Source: Streptomyces albiflavescens
GTDB lineage: Bacteria > Actinomycetota > Actinomycetes > Streptomycetales > Streptomycetaceae
Assembly (NCBI RefSeq): GCF_014645835.1
Contig: NZ_BMMM01000007.1
Span: 302,251 to 366,250, forward strand
Length of the DNA: 64,000 bases
Reading direction: 5' to 3'
In this document: positions 54,252 to 62,542 of the stretch, piece after piece
Layout: each line of letters begins with the position of its first letter
Numbering within the stretch: position 1 is the stretch's first letter
Notes under the pieces: generated by a model
The model's database searches: none
The model's input: only the letters and a program-made list of their open reading frames with translations
What the model was told of the DNA's origin: nothing
Made by a program: the position numbers and the translations under genes

Positions 54252-55409
54252 TCAGAGCCGCTCGATGATCGTCACGTTCGCCTGGCCCCCGCCCTCGCAC
54301 ATGGTCTGGAGGCCGAACCGGCCGCCCGTTCGCTCCAGTTCATGGAGGAGCGTCGTCATGAGCTTCACACCCGTGGCCCCGAGCGGATGGCCCAGCGCGA
54401 TCGCGCCACCGTTGACGTTGACCTTCTCCGGGTCCGCCCCGGTCTCCTTCAGCCAGGCGAGGACAACCGGAGCGAAGGCCTCGTTGATCTCGATGAGGTC
54501 GATGTCGCCGATGGACATGCCGGTCTTCTTCAGGGCGTACGCGGTGGCCGGGATGGGGGCCGACAGCATACGGATGGGATCCTCGCCGCGCACCGAGAGG
54601 TGGTGGACCCGCGCGCGGGGCGTCAGCCCGTGTTCGCGGACCGCCTGCTCCGAGGCGAGCAGCATCGCGGCCGCGCCGTCGGAGACCTGGGAGGAGCAGG
54701 CGGCGGTGATGGTTCCGCCCTCGACGACCGGCTTCAGGCCGGCCATCTTCTCCGCCGAGGTGTCCCTGCGCGGGCCCTCGTCCACGGCGACCTCCCCGTA
54801 TGCCACCGTCTCGCGCGCGAAGCGCCCCTCGTCGATGGCACGGATCGCCCGCTGATGGGAGCGGAGCGCGAACTCCTCCTGGTCACGGCGGCTGATACCC
54901 CACTTCGCGGCGATCAGCTCGGCGCCATGGAACTGGTTGACGGGCCGGTCGCCGTAGCGTGCCCGCCAGCCCTCGCTGCCCGCGAAGGGGCCCTCGGTGA
55001 GACCGAGCGGTTCGGCGGCCTGGCGGGAGGCGAAGGCGATGGGTATCTGCGACATGTTCTGGACGCCCCCGGCGACGACCAGGTCCTGGGTGCCGGACAG
55101 CACGCCCTGCGCGGCGAAGTGGATCGCCTGCTGGGAGGACCCGCACTGCCGGTCGATCGTGACGCCCGGCACCTCCTCGGGCAGCCCGGCCGCCAGCCAG
55201 CAGGTGCGGGCGATGTCACCGGCCTGCGGCCCCACCGTGTCCAGACAGCCGAAGACGACGTCCTCGACGGCGGCCGGGTCCACACCCGACCGCTCGACCA
55301 GGGCCTTGAGGACGTGTGCTCCGAGGTCGGCCGGGTGGACACCGCTCAGGCCTCCCCTGCGCCGCCCGACGGGTGTGCGGACCGCTTCGACGATGTAGGC
55401 CTCGGCCAT
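54252..55409 (-). CDS. fadA6: FadA6-type acetyl-CoA acyltransferase (thiolase)
   Basis: 385-aa degradative thiolase. EAVRTPVGRRRGGLSGVHPADLGAHVL at the start, nucleophilic Cys89 in DRQCGSSQQAIHFAAQ, the His of NGGAIALGHPLGATG and the second Cys in CEGGGQANVTI. In the HIP pathway FadA6 (Rv3556c) cleaves the opened-ring beta-keto CoA ester. Its position beside the KstR2-type repressor supports this over a general beta-oxidation role. ATG 55409 with GAGGGAG upstream. Probably co-transcribed with the repressor and ipdF. Confidence 0.87.
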   Translation of the reverse strand: MAEAYIVEAVRTPVGRRRGGLSGVHPADLGAHVLKALVERSGVDPAAVEDVVFGCLDTVGPQAGDIARTCWLAAGLPEEVPGVTIDRQCGSSQQAIHFAAQGVLSGTQDLVVAGGVQNMSQIPIAFASRQAAEPLGLTEGPFAGSEGWRARYGDRPVNQFHGAELIAAKWGISRRDQEEFALRSHQRAIRAIDEGRFARETVAYGEVAVDEGPRRDTSAEKMAGLKPVVEGGTITAACSSQVSDGAAAMLLASEQAVREHGLTPRARVHHLSVRGEDPIRMLSAPIPATAYALKKTGMSIGDIDLIEINEAFAPVVLAWLKETGADPEKVNVNGGAIALGHPLGATGVKLMTTLLHELERTGGRFGLQTMCEGGGQANVTIIERL

Positions 55410-55432
55410 GACAACTCCCTCGCAGACATGGG

Positions 55433-56044
55433 TTATTCGCGTACGGAGATCCCGTCGAGGACCATCGACAGGTACTGCCGGGCGATCTCCTCCGGGCTGT
55501 GCTGTCCACCGGGCCGGTACCAGGACGCGGCGACCCACACGGTGTCGCGCACGAACCGGTAGGTGAGCCGGATGTCGAGGTCGGCCCGGAAGACCTCGGC
55601 GTCGACGCCGCGCTCCAGCGTGCTCAGCCACGCCTTCTCGAAGTTGCGCTGCGACTCGGCGAGGAACGCGAAGCGCTGCTGGGCGGCGAGGTGCTTGGAC
55701 TCCTTCTGGTAGATGGCGACGGCCGCGCGGTGCCGGTCGATCTCCCGGAAGGACTCGGTGACCAGGGCCTCCAGGGTTTCCCTGGGGCCCAGTTCGGCGT
55801 CCAGGACGGCGTCGTAGCCGTTCCAGAGCTCGTCGAGGAAGGTCCGCAGGATCTCCTCCAGCATCGATTCCTTGGAGTCGAAGTGGTAGTAGAGGCTGCC
55901 CGCGAGCATCCCGGCCTCGTCCGCGATCTTGCGGACGGTGGTGGCGTTGTAGCCCTGCTCGGCGAAGACCTCGGCCGCGGTGTCGAGGAGTTCGCGTCGC
56001 CGCTCGGGCGAGGCGGTCACCTGGGGCTTCTTCTTGGTAGGCAC
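55433..56044 (-). CDS. kstR2: KstR2-type TetR-family repressor
   Basis: 203-aa TetR regulator. The HTH lies at about residues 14-60 (RELLDTAAEVFAEQGYNATTVRKIADEAG, SGSLYYHF-like MLAGSLYYHFDSKE). The C-terminal RLTYRFVRDTVWVAASWYRPGG and ARQYLSMVLDGI agree well with M. tuberculosis KstR2 (Rv3557c) as I remember it. KstR2 represses HIP-catabolic genes and is released by HIP-CoA. GTG start. It sits between fadA6 and ipdF as in mycobacteria. Two matching operators are found at the cluster's divergent promoters. Confidence 0.87.
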   Translation of the reverse strand: MPTKKKPQVTASPERRRELLDTAAEVFAEQGYNATTVRKIADEAGMLAGSLYYHFDSKESMLEEILRTFLDELWNGYDAVLDAELGPRETLEALVTESFREIDRHRAAVAIYQKESKHLAAQQRFAFLAESQRNFEKAWLSTLERGVDAEVFRADLDIRLTYRFVRDTVWVAASWYRPGGQHSPEEIARQYLSMVLDGISVRE

Positions 56045-56059
56045 GGTCCCATTGTCGTC

Positions 56060-56851
56060 CTAGGCGTGCTGGCTGCTGACGGCGACGACCTCGCCCGTCA
56101 TGTACGAGGAGTAGCCCGACGCCAGGAACACGATCACGTTGGCCACCTCCCAGGGCTCGGCGTGGCGTCCGAAGGCCTCGCGCGCGGTCAGCTCGTCGAG
56201 GAGCTCGGGCGTGGTGACCTTGGCGAGGTGCGGGTGCATGGCGAGGCTCGGTGACACGGCGTTGACCCGCACGCCGTACGCGGCGGCCTCGATGGCGGCG
56301 CATCGGGTGAGCGCCATGACGCCGGCCTTCGCGGCGGCGTAGTGGGCCTGGCCGGACTGGGCGCGCCAGCCGACGACGGAGGCGTTGTTCACCACGACCC
56401 CTCCACCGTCCTGCTCCTTGAGCCGCCGCAGCGCTGCCCGGGTGCACCGAAACGTGCCGTTCAGCGTGACGTCGAGCACCTTCGACCACTGCTCGTCGGT
56501 CATGTCGACGAGCGCCGAAGTGCCGCCCAAGCCGGCGTTGTTGACCACCACGTCCAGGCCGCCGTGCAGTGCGACGGCCGTGTCGAAGAGGGACTGGACC
56601 TGGGCCTCGTCAGTGACGTCGCAGGGCAGTGCGGCGACACTCGCGGCACCGAACTCCTCGGCGAGTGCCTGCTCGGTCTCCTTGAGCCGCCGTGTGTGCG
56701 CGTCGCTGATCAGCACGCGCGCGCCCTCCTCCAGAAACCGGCGGGCCGTGGCTCCGCCGATCCCGGCACCCGCGGCGGCGGTGACGACGGCGGTGCGCTC
56801 CTTCAGCAGCCCGTGCCCAGGTACGTACTCCGGACCCTCGACGTCTGTCAT
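56060..56851 (-). CDS. ipdF: IpdF-type 5-hydroxy-HIP-CoA dehydrogenase (SDR)
   Basis: 263-aa SDR with the unusual cofactor loop VTAAAGAGIGGATARR instead of TGxxxGxG, the feature that marks IpdF (Rv3559c). NNAGLGGTSALVDMTDEQW, NNASVVGWRAQSGQAHYAAAKAG (catalytic Ser, Tyr, Lys) and ALTRCAAIEAAAYGVRVNAVSPS agree closely with the mycobacterial protein. It should oxidise the 5-hydroxyl of 5-OH-HIP-CoA. ATG start, with a KstR2-like operator only 14 bp upstream. Divergent from fadE30. Confidence 0.88.
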   Translation of the reverse strand: MTDVEGPEYVPGHGLLKERTAVVTAAAGAGIGGATARRFLEEGARVLISDAHTRRLKETEQALAEEFGAASVAALPCDVTDEAQVQSLFDTAVALHGGLDVVVNNAGLGGTSALVDMTDEQWSKVLDVTLNGTFRCTRAALRRLKEQDGGGVVVNNASVVGWRAQSGQAHYAAAKAGVMALTRCAAIEAAAYGVRVNAVSPSLAMHPHLAKVTTPELLDELTAREAFGRHAEPWEVANVIVFLASGYSSYMTGEVVAVSSQHA

Positions 56852-56864
56852 GACTCCACGCTAA

Positions 56865-56884
56865 CCTACCAAACACTTGTTAGG
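56865..56884. promoter_or_regulatory. KstR2-like operator, ipdF / fadE30 divergent promoter
   Basis: CCTACCAAACACTTGTTAGG, a dyad with CCTA/TAGG outer arms. Its inner ACCAAACACTTGTT matches the reported KstR2 motif AnCAAGnnCTTGnT at 9 of 10 fixed positions. It lies 14 bp before ipdF and 40 bp before fadE30. Confidence 0.75.
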
Positions 56885-56923
56885 GAAGGTTGCCACAGAG
56901 ATCACCACCGAAAGGTGCCTCCG

Positions 56924-58069
56924 ATGGATCTCGCCCACTCGCCCGCCGACGAGGCGTTCCGCGCCGAGGCCCGGGCCTGGCTCGACGCCCATGTCCCGGC
57001 CGATCCCCTCCCCTCGCTGGAGACCGAGGAGGGCTTCGCCGCGCACCGCGCGTGGGAGGCCGAACTGGCCGCGGACCGCTGGTCGGTGGTGTCCTGGCCG
57101 ACGGTGTACGGCGGCCGGGACGCGGACATCGTCCGGTGGCTGGTCTTCGAGGAGGAGTACTACGCGGCGGGCGCGCCGGGCCGGGTCGGCCAGAACGGCA
57201 TCAGTCTCCTCGCACCGACACTCTTCGACCACGGCACGCAGGAGCAACGCGCGCGCGTGCTGCCGTCGATGGCCACGGGCGAGGTCATCTGGGCACAGGC
57301 CTGGTCCGAGCCCGAGGCGGGCTCCGACCTGGCCTCCCTCACCTCGCGCGCGGCGCGTACGGCCGGCGGCTGGCTGCTGAGCGGGCAGAAGACCTGGTCG
57401 TCGCGGGCCGCGTTCGCCGACCGCGCCTTCGGCCTGTTCCGCAGCGATCCGGACACCCCGAAACCCCACCAGGGCCTGACCTACCTGATGTTCGACCTCC
57501 GCGCACCGGGCGTGACGGTCCGCCCGATCGGCCGTCTGGACGGCAGACCGGCGTTCGCCGAGCTCTTCCTGAACGACGTGTTCGTCCCGGACGACGACGT
57601 GATCGGCGAGCCGGGCCAGGGCTGGCGGATCGCCATGTCGACCGCGGGCAACGAACGCGGGCTGACGCTGCGCTCACCGGGCCGATTCCTCGCCGCCGCC
57701 GACCGTCTGGTGTCCCTCTGGCGCACCCGGGCGGACCCCACGGACACGGCCCTGCGCGACCGGGTCGCCGACGCGGTGATCGGCGCCCGCGCCTACCAGC
57801 TCTTCACCTACGCCCATGCCTCCCGTTTCCTCGACGGCGAGAGCATCGGCCCGGAGTCCAGCATGAACAAGGTCTTCTGGTCCGAGTACGACATCGCGCT
57901 GCACGAGACCGCGCTCGATCTCCTCGGCCCGGCGGGCGAGTTGACGGACACCGACTGGTCCGAGGGGTACGTCTTCTCCCTCGCGGGTCCCATCTACGCC
58001 GGCACCAACGAGATCCAGCGCGACATCGTCGCCGAGCGGCTGCTCGGCCTCCCGAAGGGACGCCGCTGA
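56924..58069 (+). CDS. fadE30: FadE30-type acyl-CoA dehydrogenase
   Basis: 381-aa acyl-CoA dehydrogenase of full length. WAQAWSEPEAGSDLASLTSRA and LSGQKTWSSRAAFAD bind FAD; LFLNDVFVPDDDVIGEPGQGW and the C-terminal IYAGTNEIQRDIVAERLLGLP complete the fold. FadE30 (Rv3560c) desaturates HIP-CoA in the first step after activation. It is divergent from ipdF as expected. ATG with AAAGG upstream. The stop overlaps the next ATG (TGATG), so the two dehydrogenases are coupled, consistent with a heteromeric enzyme. Confidence 0.87.
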   Translation: MDLAHSPADEAFRAEARAWLDAHVPADPLPSLETEEGFAAHRAWEAELAADRWSVVSWPTVYGGRDADIVRWLVFEEEYYAAGAPGRVGQNGISLLAPTLFDHGTQEQRARVLPSMATGEVIWAQAWSEPEAGSDLASLTSRAARTAGGWLLSGQKTWSSRAAFADRAFGLFRSDPDTPKPHQGLTYLMFDLRAPGVTVRPIGRLDGRPAFAELFLNDVFVPDDDVIGEPGQGWRIAMSTAGNERGLTLRSPGRFLAAADRLVSLWRTRADPTDTALRDRVADAVIGARAYQLFTYAHASRFLDGESIGPESSMNKVFWSEYDIALHETALDLLGPAGELTDTDWSEGYVFSLAGPIYAGTNEIQRDIVAERLLGLPKGRR

Positions 58070-59379
58070 TGCGTTTCCTCCTCGACACCGAGCAGCGCGC
58101 CTTCGCCGCCTCCCTGGACGCGATGCTGACCTCCGCGGACACCCCCGCGGCCGTCCGCGCCTGGGCCGCGGGCGACCATGACCCGGGCCGCGCCCTGTGG
58201 GCCCGCCTCGCCGACGCGGGCGTCTTCGCGCTGGCGATACCCGAGGCGTACGAGGGTGTGGGCCCCCTTCCCGTGGAACTGGCCGTCGCATTCACCGAGT
58301 TGGGCCGACACGCGGTGCCGGGCCCCCTGGTGGAGACGGTGGCGGCTGCCGCGCTCCTGTCCGCGCTCGGCGCATCGGGACCCGCCAAGCGCCTCCTGCC
58401 GACGCTCGCGTCGGGCGAGGCGGTGGCCACCCTGGTTCTGCCGGGCGGGGCGCCGTATCTGCTGGACGGGGATACGGCGGAGGTGCACCTGGCGGTGCGG
58501 AGCACGGGTGAGACCGCCGATGTGCACCTGGCACAGGCGCCGGTCCGCACATCCGCTCCGCTCACGACACCGCCGGCAGCCGACGACACCGAGAGCAGCG
58601 GCTCGCCGGCCGCATCGCGCGGCACGACAGAGCAGGCACCGGTCGGCAGCAGCCAACAGGCCGGCAGCGCCGGCGACGCAACGGGCGCGCCCGCGCCCGC
58701 GCCCGGACACGAGGCCTCGCGGATCTCCGGGACGCCCGGGACCTCCACGATGTCCGGGACCTCCGGAGCCCCCGACACCCCCGCGCCTCCCACACTCCCG
58801 ACGGCCCCCTCACCCCCCAGGCCCTCCCCTCGCCCCTCCCCCGACCCGGCCCCTCGCCCCTCGCTCGACCCGGCCCGGCGGCTCACTCGTCCCCACCCGG
58901 GCGGTGAGCTCCTCGCCACGGGGCCCCAGGTGGCTCGCGCTGCCGCCCAGGCCCTCGTGTGGGCCCGGCTCGCCACCGCGGCCCAAGCCCTGGGAGTCGG
59001 GCTCGCGCTGCTCGACCGGACGGTCGGCCATGTGAAGCAGCGGAGCCAATTCGGGGTACCCATCGGCTCGTTCCAGGCCGTGAAGCATCGGCTGGCGGAC
59101 GCGAAGATCGCCCTGGAGTTCGCGCGGCCGCTCCTCTTCGGGGCCGCCCTGTCGATGGCACCGGCCGATGTGGCCGCCGCCAAGGTCACGGCCTGCGAGG
59201 CCGCGTACGCCACCGCCCGGAGCGCGCTCCAGCTGCACGGCGCGATCGGCTACACGGCCGAGTACGACCTCTCTCTCTGGCTCACCAAGGCCCGCGCCCT
59301 GCGCACCGCGTGGGGCAGCCCGGCCGAGTGCCGGGCAGCGGTGCTGGCCGGTCTCAGTGGTGGTGGTCCTCGCCCGTGA
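58069..59379 (+). CDS. acyl-CoA dehydrogenase (FadE33-like) with disordered insertion
   Basis: 436-aa protein whose two ends are an acyl-CoA dehydrogenase of the short, heteromer-forming type (usually about 320-340 aa): FLLDTEQRAFAASLDAML and AGVFALAIPEAYEGVGPLPVELAVAFTELG at the N-terminus, LGVGLALLDRTVGHVKQRSQFGVPIGSFQAVKHRLAD at the C-terminus. Residues about 160-265 (nt 58546-58865) are a Pro/Ser/Thr/Gly/Ala-rich low-complexity stretch in the beta domain, just before the usual DPARRL. The frame stays open. Likely partner of the FadE30-like protein or relative of FadE31-33; overlaps the convergent qcrB gene by 26 bp. Confidence 0.8.
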   Translation: MRFLLDTEQRAFAASLDAMLTSADTPAAVRAWAAGDHDPGRALWARLADAGVFALAIPEAYEGVGPLPVELAVAFTELGRHAVPGPLVETVAAAALLSALGASGPAKRLLPTLASGEAVATLVLPGGAPYLLDGDTAEVHLAVRSTGETADVHLAQAPVRTSAPLTTPPAADDTESSGSPAASRGTTEQAPVGSSQQAGSAGDATGAPAPAPGHEASRISGTPGTSTMSGTSGAPDTPAPPTLPTAPSPPRPSPRPSPDPAPRPSLDPARRLTRPHPGGELLATGPQVARAAAQALVWARLATAAQALGVGLALLDRTVGHVKQRSQFGVPIGSFQAVKHRLADAKIALEFARPLLFGAALSMAPADVAAAKVTACEAAYATARSALQLHGAIGYTAEYDLSLWLTKARALRTAWGSPAECRAAVLAGLSGGGPRP

Positions 59380-61030
59380 GCTCCTGGTACTCCTCGACCG
59401 TCGGCTTCGGGATCTGCGTACCGGGTCCGTACAGGGCCCGGGCCAGCCGGGCGCGCAGCCGACGGGAGGGGCCCACCCGACGGACCACGCCGTTGGCGTC
59501 GACGAGCGGACCCACCTCGTACGGCGACGCCTGCTCGTGCTGAGTGAGGGTGAAGCGCTGCGCCTGCGAGAGCGGTTCGTGGACCTCGACGTACTCGCCG
59601 TGCGGAAGCCGCTTGATGATGCCGGACTCGCGCCCGTGCAACACCTTGTCGCGGTCGCGGCGTTGCAGCCCCAGACAGATCCGTTTCGTCACGACGAAGG
59701 CGAGCGCGGGCCCGACGAAGACGGCGATCCGGACGAACCAGGTGATCGCGTTGATCGAGAGATGGAAGTGGGTGGCCCACAGGTCGTTGCCGCCCCCGAC
59801 CAGCAGGACGGCGTACAGCGTCAGCCAGGCGACGCCGAGCCCGGTGCGGGTGGGCACGTTGCGCGGCCGGTCCAGGATGTGGTGCTCACGTCTGTCCCCG
59901 GTGACCCACGCCTCGATGAACGGGTAGACGGCGATGGCGGTCATGATGAGCGGGAAGAGGGAGAAGGGGATGAAGACGCCCAACTGCAGGGTGTGGCCCC
60001 AGGCGTTGATCTCCCATCCCGGCATCACCCGGATCAGGCCCTCGGAGAAGCCCAGATACCAGTCGGGCTGAGCTCCGGTGGTCACCAGGTCGGGACGGTA
60101 GGGCCCGAAGGCCCACACGGGGTTGATCGTCGCGATCGCGCCCATGATCGACAACACCCCGAAGACCAGGAAGAAGAACCCGCCCGCCTTGGCCATGTAG
60201 ACCGGCATGAACGGCATGCCGACGACGGACTTCTGGTCCCGTCCGGCCCCGGGGTACTGCGTGTGCTTGTGGTAGAAGACCAGGATCAGATGGGCGACGA
60301 CCAGGCCCAGCATGATTCCGGGCAGCAGGAGTACGTGGATCGGGAAGAAGCGCGGAATGATGTCGTGCCCCGGGAACTCCCCTCCGAAGAGGAAGAAGGA
60401 GAGATACGTTCCCACGATCGGGATCGACAGGATGGCGCCCTGCGCGAAGCGGACGCCGGTGCCAGAGAGCAGGTCGTCGGGGAGCGAGTAGCCGGTCAGC
60501 CCGGTGATCAGGCCGAGCATGAGCAGGGTCCAGCCGAACAGCCAGTTGACCTCGCGCGGCTTGCGGAACGCGCCGGTGAAGAACACCCGCATCATGTGCA
60601 CGAGCATCCCGGCGAGGAAGACGAGCGCCGCCCAGTGGTGGATCTGCCGGATCAGCAGTCCGCCGCGCACATCGAAGCTGATGTCGAGCGTGGACTCGTA
60701 CGCCCGCGTCATGATGATGCCGTTCAGCGGCTTGTACGAGCCGTGGTAGACGACCTCGACGCCGCTCGGCTCGAAGAACAGGGTGAGATAGACGCCGGTG
60801 AGGATCAGGATGAGGAAGCTGTAGAGGCAGACTTCGCCGAGCATGAACGACCAGTGGTCCGGAAAGACCTTGCGCATATTGGCCTTGGCCAGCCCGTAGA
60901 TGCCCAGCCGCCCGTCGGCCCAGTCCGCGAGCCGCTCCCCTTTGCCCGCCTCGCCCCGCCGCCCGGTACTGGAGGTCCCGACCTGTGAAGTCCCGTCAGT
61001 CCGGCTGGTGTTGACGTCTCGCACACCCAT
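59354..61030 (-). CDS. stand-alone cytochrome b (QcrB) paralogue
   Basis: 558-aa polytopic cytochrome b subunit of the bc1-type menaquinol:cytochrome c reductase. Heme-ligand helices contain QIHHWAALVFLAGMLVHMMRVF and HVLLLPGIMLGLVVAHLILVF; the quinol-site motif is PDWY (in TTGAQPDWYLGF), the actinobacterial form of PEWY. The usual neighbours qcrC and qcrA are absent, so this is a second copy outside the qcrCAB operon; the partner is unknown. ATG start. Its 3' end overlaps the acyl-CoA dehydrogenase gene by 26 bp. Confidence 0.88.
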   Translation of the reverse strand: MGVRDVNTSRTDGTSQVGTSSTGRRGEAGKGERLADWADGRLGIYGLAKANMRKVFPDHWSFMLGEVCLYSFLILILTGVYLTLFFEPSGVEVVYHGSYKPLNGIIMTRAYESTLDISFDVRGGLLIRQIHHWAALVFLAGMLVHMMRVFFTGAFRKPREVNWLFGWTLLMLGLITGLTGYSLPDDLLSGTGVRFAQGAILSIPIVGTYLSFFLFGGEFPGHDIIPRFFPIHVLLLPGIMLGLVVAHLILVFYHKHTQYPGAGRDQKSVVGMPFMPVYMAKAGGFFFLVFGVLSIMGAIATINPVWAFGPYRPDLVTTGAQPDWYLGFSEGLIRVMPGWEINAWGHTLQLGVFIPFSLFPLIMTAIAVYPFIEAWVTGDRREHHILDRPRNVPTRTGLGVAWLTLYAVLLVGGGNDLWATHFHLSINAITWFVRIAVFVGPALAFVVTKRICLGLQRRDRDKVLHGRESGIIKRLPHGEYVEVHEPLSQAQRFTLTQHEQASPYEVGPLVDANGVVRRVGPSRRLRARLARALYGPGTQIPKPTVEEYQELTGEDHHH

Positions 61031-61100
61031 ACGCCGCTCCCCTCGGCCCCCAGGGTGGCATGGCGCTCGGCCGAAGCCAACGGGGCGTCACGAGCCGGGC

Positions 61101-61661
61101 TCAGCCCCGTGGCACGAGATCGACGACAGCGGTGCGCCCCGTCGCACGCAGTTCGGCGTCCTCGCCGGTCAGCAGCGCGGCGTCGTACCGCCCGAGGGTC
61201 AGTCCGGCCACCTCGGCGGTCCCGTCGAGCGCGACGACCAGCACGGCCGGCCCCGCCGGGACGGCGAGGGGTACCCGGGAACGCACGACCTTGACGGCCG
61301 GGGCGGCCTCGCCACCCCTGCGCCACATGACGTTGAGGTTCACGACCGGGCCCCCGAGCAGGCGGCAGTCGGTCGGCAGGTCACCGGGGAAGCCTTGAGG
61401 AACCCATCGCGTATCGACACGACGATGTTCGGCCCCGACGGTCAGGTCCATCCCCTCGCCCTCGACCATGGTGAGGATCCGGTCCACCTCGGCGAACGCC
61501 GAGAACGGCCCGTCGGCGCCCACGTCGGCGAGGCTCACCCGCCACACGAAGTCGCTCATGTCCGCGCCCTCGGGCCAGGCCGCGATCTCACGGGTCACCC
61601 CGCCGCCGTTCTTCCAGGGCACGGCGACCCGCTCGGCGGCGGGCAGCGGTCGTACCGTCAC
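61101..61661 (-). CDS. HutD-family protein
   Basis: 186-aa cupin-fold protein of the HutD family: RVAVPWKNGGGVTREIAAWPEG near the N-terminus, FVWRVSLADVGADGPFSAFAEVDRILTMVEG, and VNLNVMWRRGG. HutD is linked to histidine utilisation in some bacteria but no hut gene is nearby; in Streptomyces this family is often solitary, with unknown function. The GTG at 61661 overlaps the stop of the VWA protein gene by 4 bases, so the two form an operon. Confidence 0.85.
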   Translation of the reverse strand: MTVRPLPAAERVAVPWKNGGGVTREIAAWPEGADMSDFVWRVSLADVGADGPFSAFAEVDRILTMVEGEGMDLTVGAEHRRVDTRWVPQGFPGDLPTDCRLLGGPVVNLNVMWRRGGEAAPAVKVVRSRVPLAVPAGPAVLVVALDGTAEVAGLTLGRYDAALLTGEDAELRATGRTAVVDLVPRG

Positions 61662-62377
61662 CGCACGATCCCCCGCGCCCGCGCCGCCGCCAGCCACTGC
61701 GGGAACTCCCCCACCAGCCGGTCGTACAGCTCCCCGTCGGACACCTTCCGCGGATCCGAACCGGCGTGGAAGAAGCCGGCGTTGTCGAGGACCCGCTTCT
61801 GCGGCACGGCCAACTCGTCCAGTTTGCGCAGGAATTCGAACTGTCTGCTGTCCGGATCCCCGAACCCTATGAACTGCCAGAACAGCGGAAGCTTCGCGGC
61901 CTTGCACAAGTACCGTTCTGCGGCGAGCTTGTTGATCGGTCCGCCGTCGGTCTGGAAGACGACGAGGGCGGGGTCCTCGGAGCCGCTGTCCAGGTAGTGG
62001 TCGATGACGGCGTCCATGGCGAGGTGATAGCTGGTCTTGCCCATGTGCCCGAGCCCGGCCACGATCCGCTCGACGCGGCCCTGGTGGTTGTCGAGCGCGA
62101 TGTCGGTGACGGCGTCGATGTCCGTCGAGAAGAAGACGACCGGCACCGATCCGTCGTCGTCGAAGTGGGCCGCCATCCCGAGCACCCGGTCGGCGAGCGC
62201 CTGCACACTGCCGTCCTTGTAGTACGGCTTCATCGACCCCGAGTAGTCGACCACCAGATACACGGCGGCCCGCTGCCCGTTCAGCCCGTGCTTGGTGAGG
62301 GACACCCCCGCGCTCTTGTACAGACTGACCAACGCGGGCGCGGTCTCCTCCACCTTGGTGAGGCTGATTCCGGCCAT
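61658..62377 (-). CDS. VWA-domain protein (TerY/vWA_CoxE-like)
   Basis: 239-aa cytoplasmic protein made almost entirely of a von Willebrand factor A domain. The MIDAS motif DYSGSM lies at about residues 44-49, with the Thr of GKTSYH and the later FQTDGGP completing metal binding. Similar proteins occur with tellurite/stress (Ter) and AAA-ATPase systems, none of which is present here. Role unknown. ATG start. Coupled to the HutD-family gene. Confidence 0.87.
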   Translation of the reverse strand: MAGISLTKVEETAPALVSLYKSAGVSLTKHGLNGQRAAVYLVVDYSGSMKPYYKDGSVQALADRVLGMAAHFDDDGSVPVVFFSTDIDAVTDIALDNHQGRVERIVAGLGHMGKTSYHLAMDAVIDHYLDSGSEDPALVVFQTDGGPINKLAAERYLCKAAKLPLFWQFIGFGDPDSRQFEFLRKLDELAVPQKRVLDNAGFFHAGSDPRKVSDGELYDRLVGEFPQWLAAARARGIVR

Positions 62378-62542
62378 ACGGGACTCCCAATCGCGCGAGG
62401 GGTACGGAGTGCCGAGATTACGTCACCCAGGCACCGCGGGCCCCTGCCGTCGCACCCGTACACCGGCGTTCGCTATTTTGTTCGCCGCCGACCCCACCGG
62501 CTGATCGTTCCCCCATTCCCGTTGCACTCCGAGGAGCCGGCC

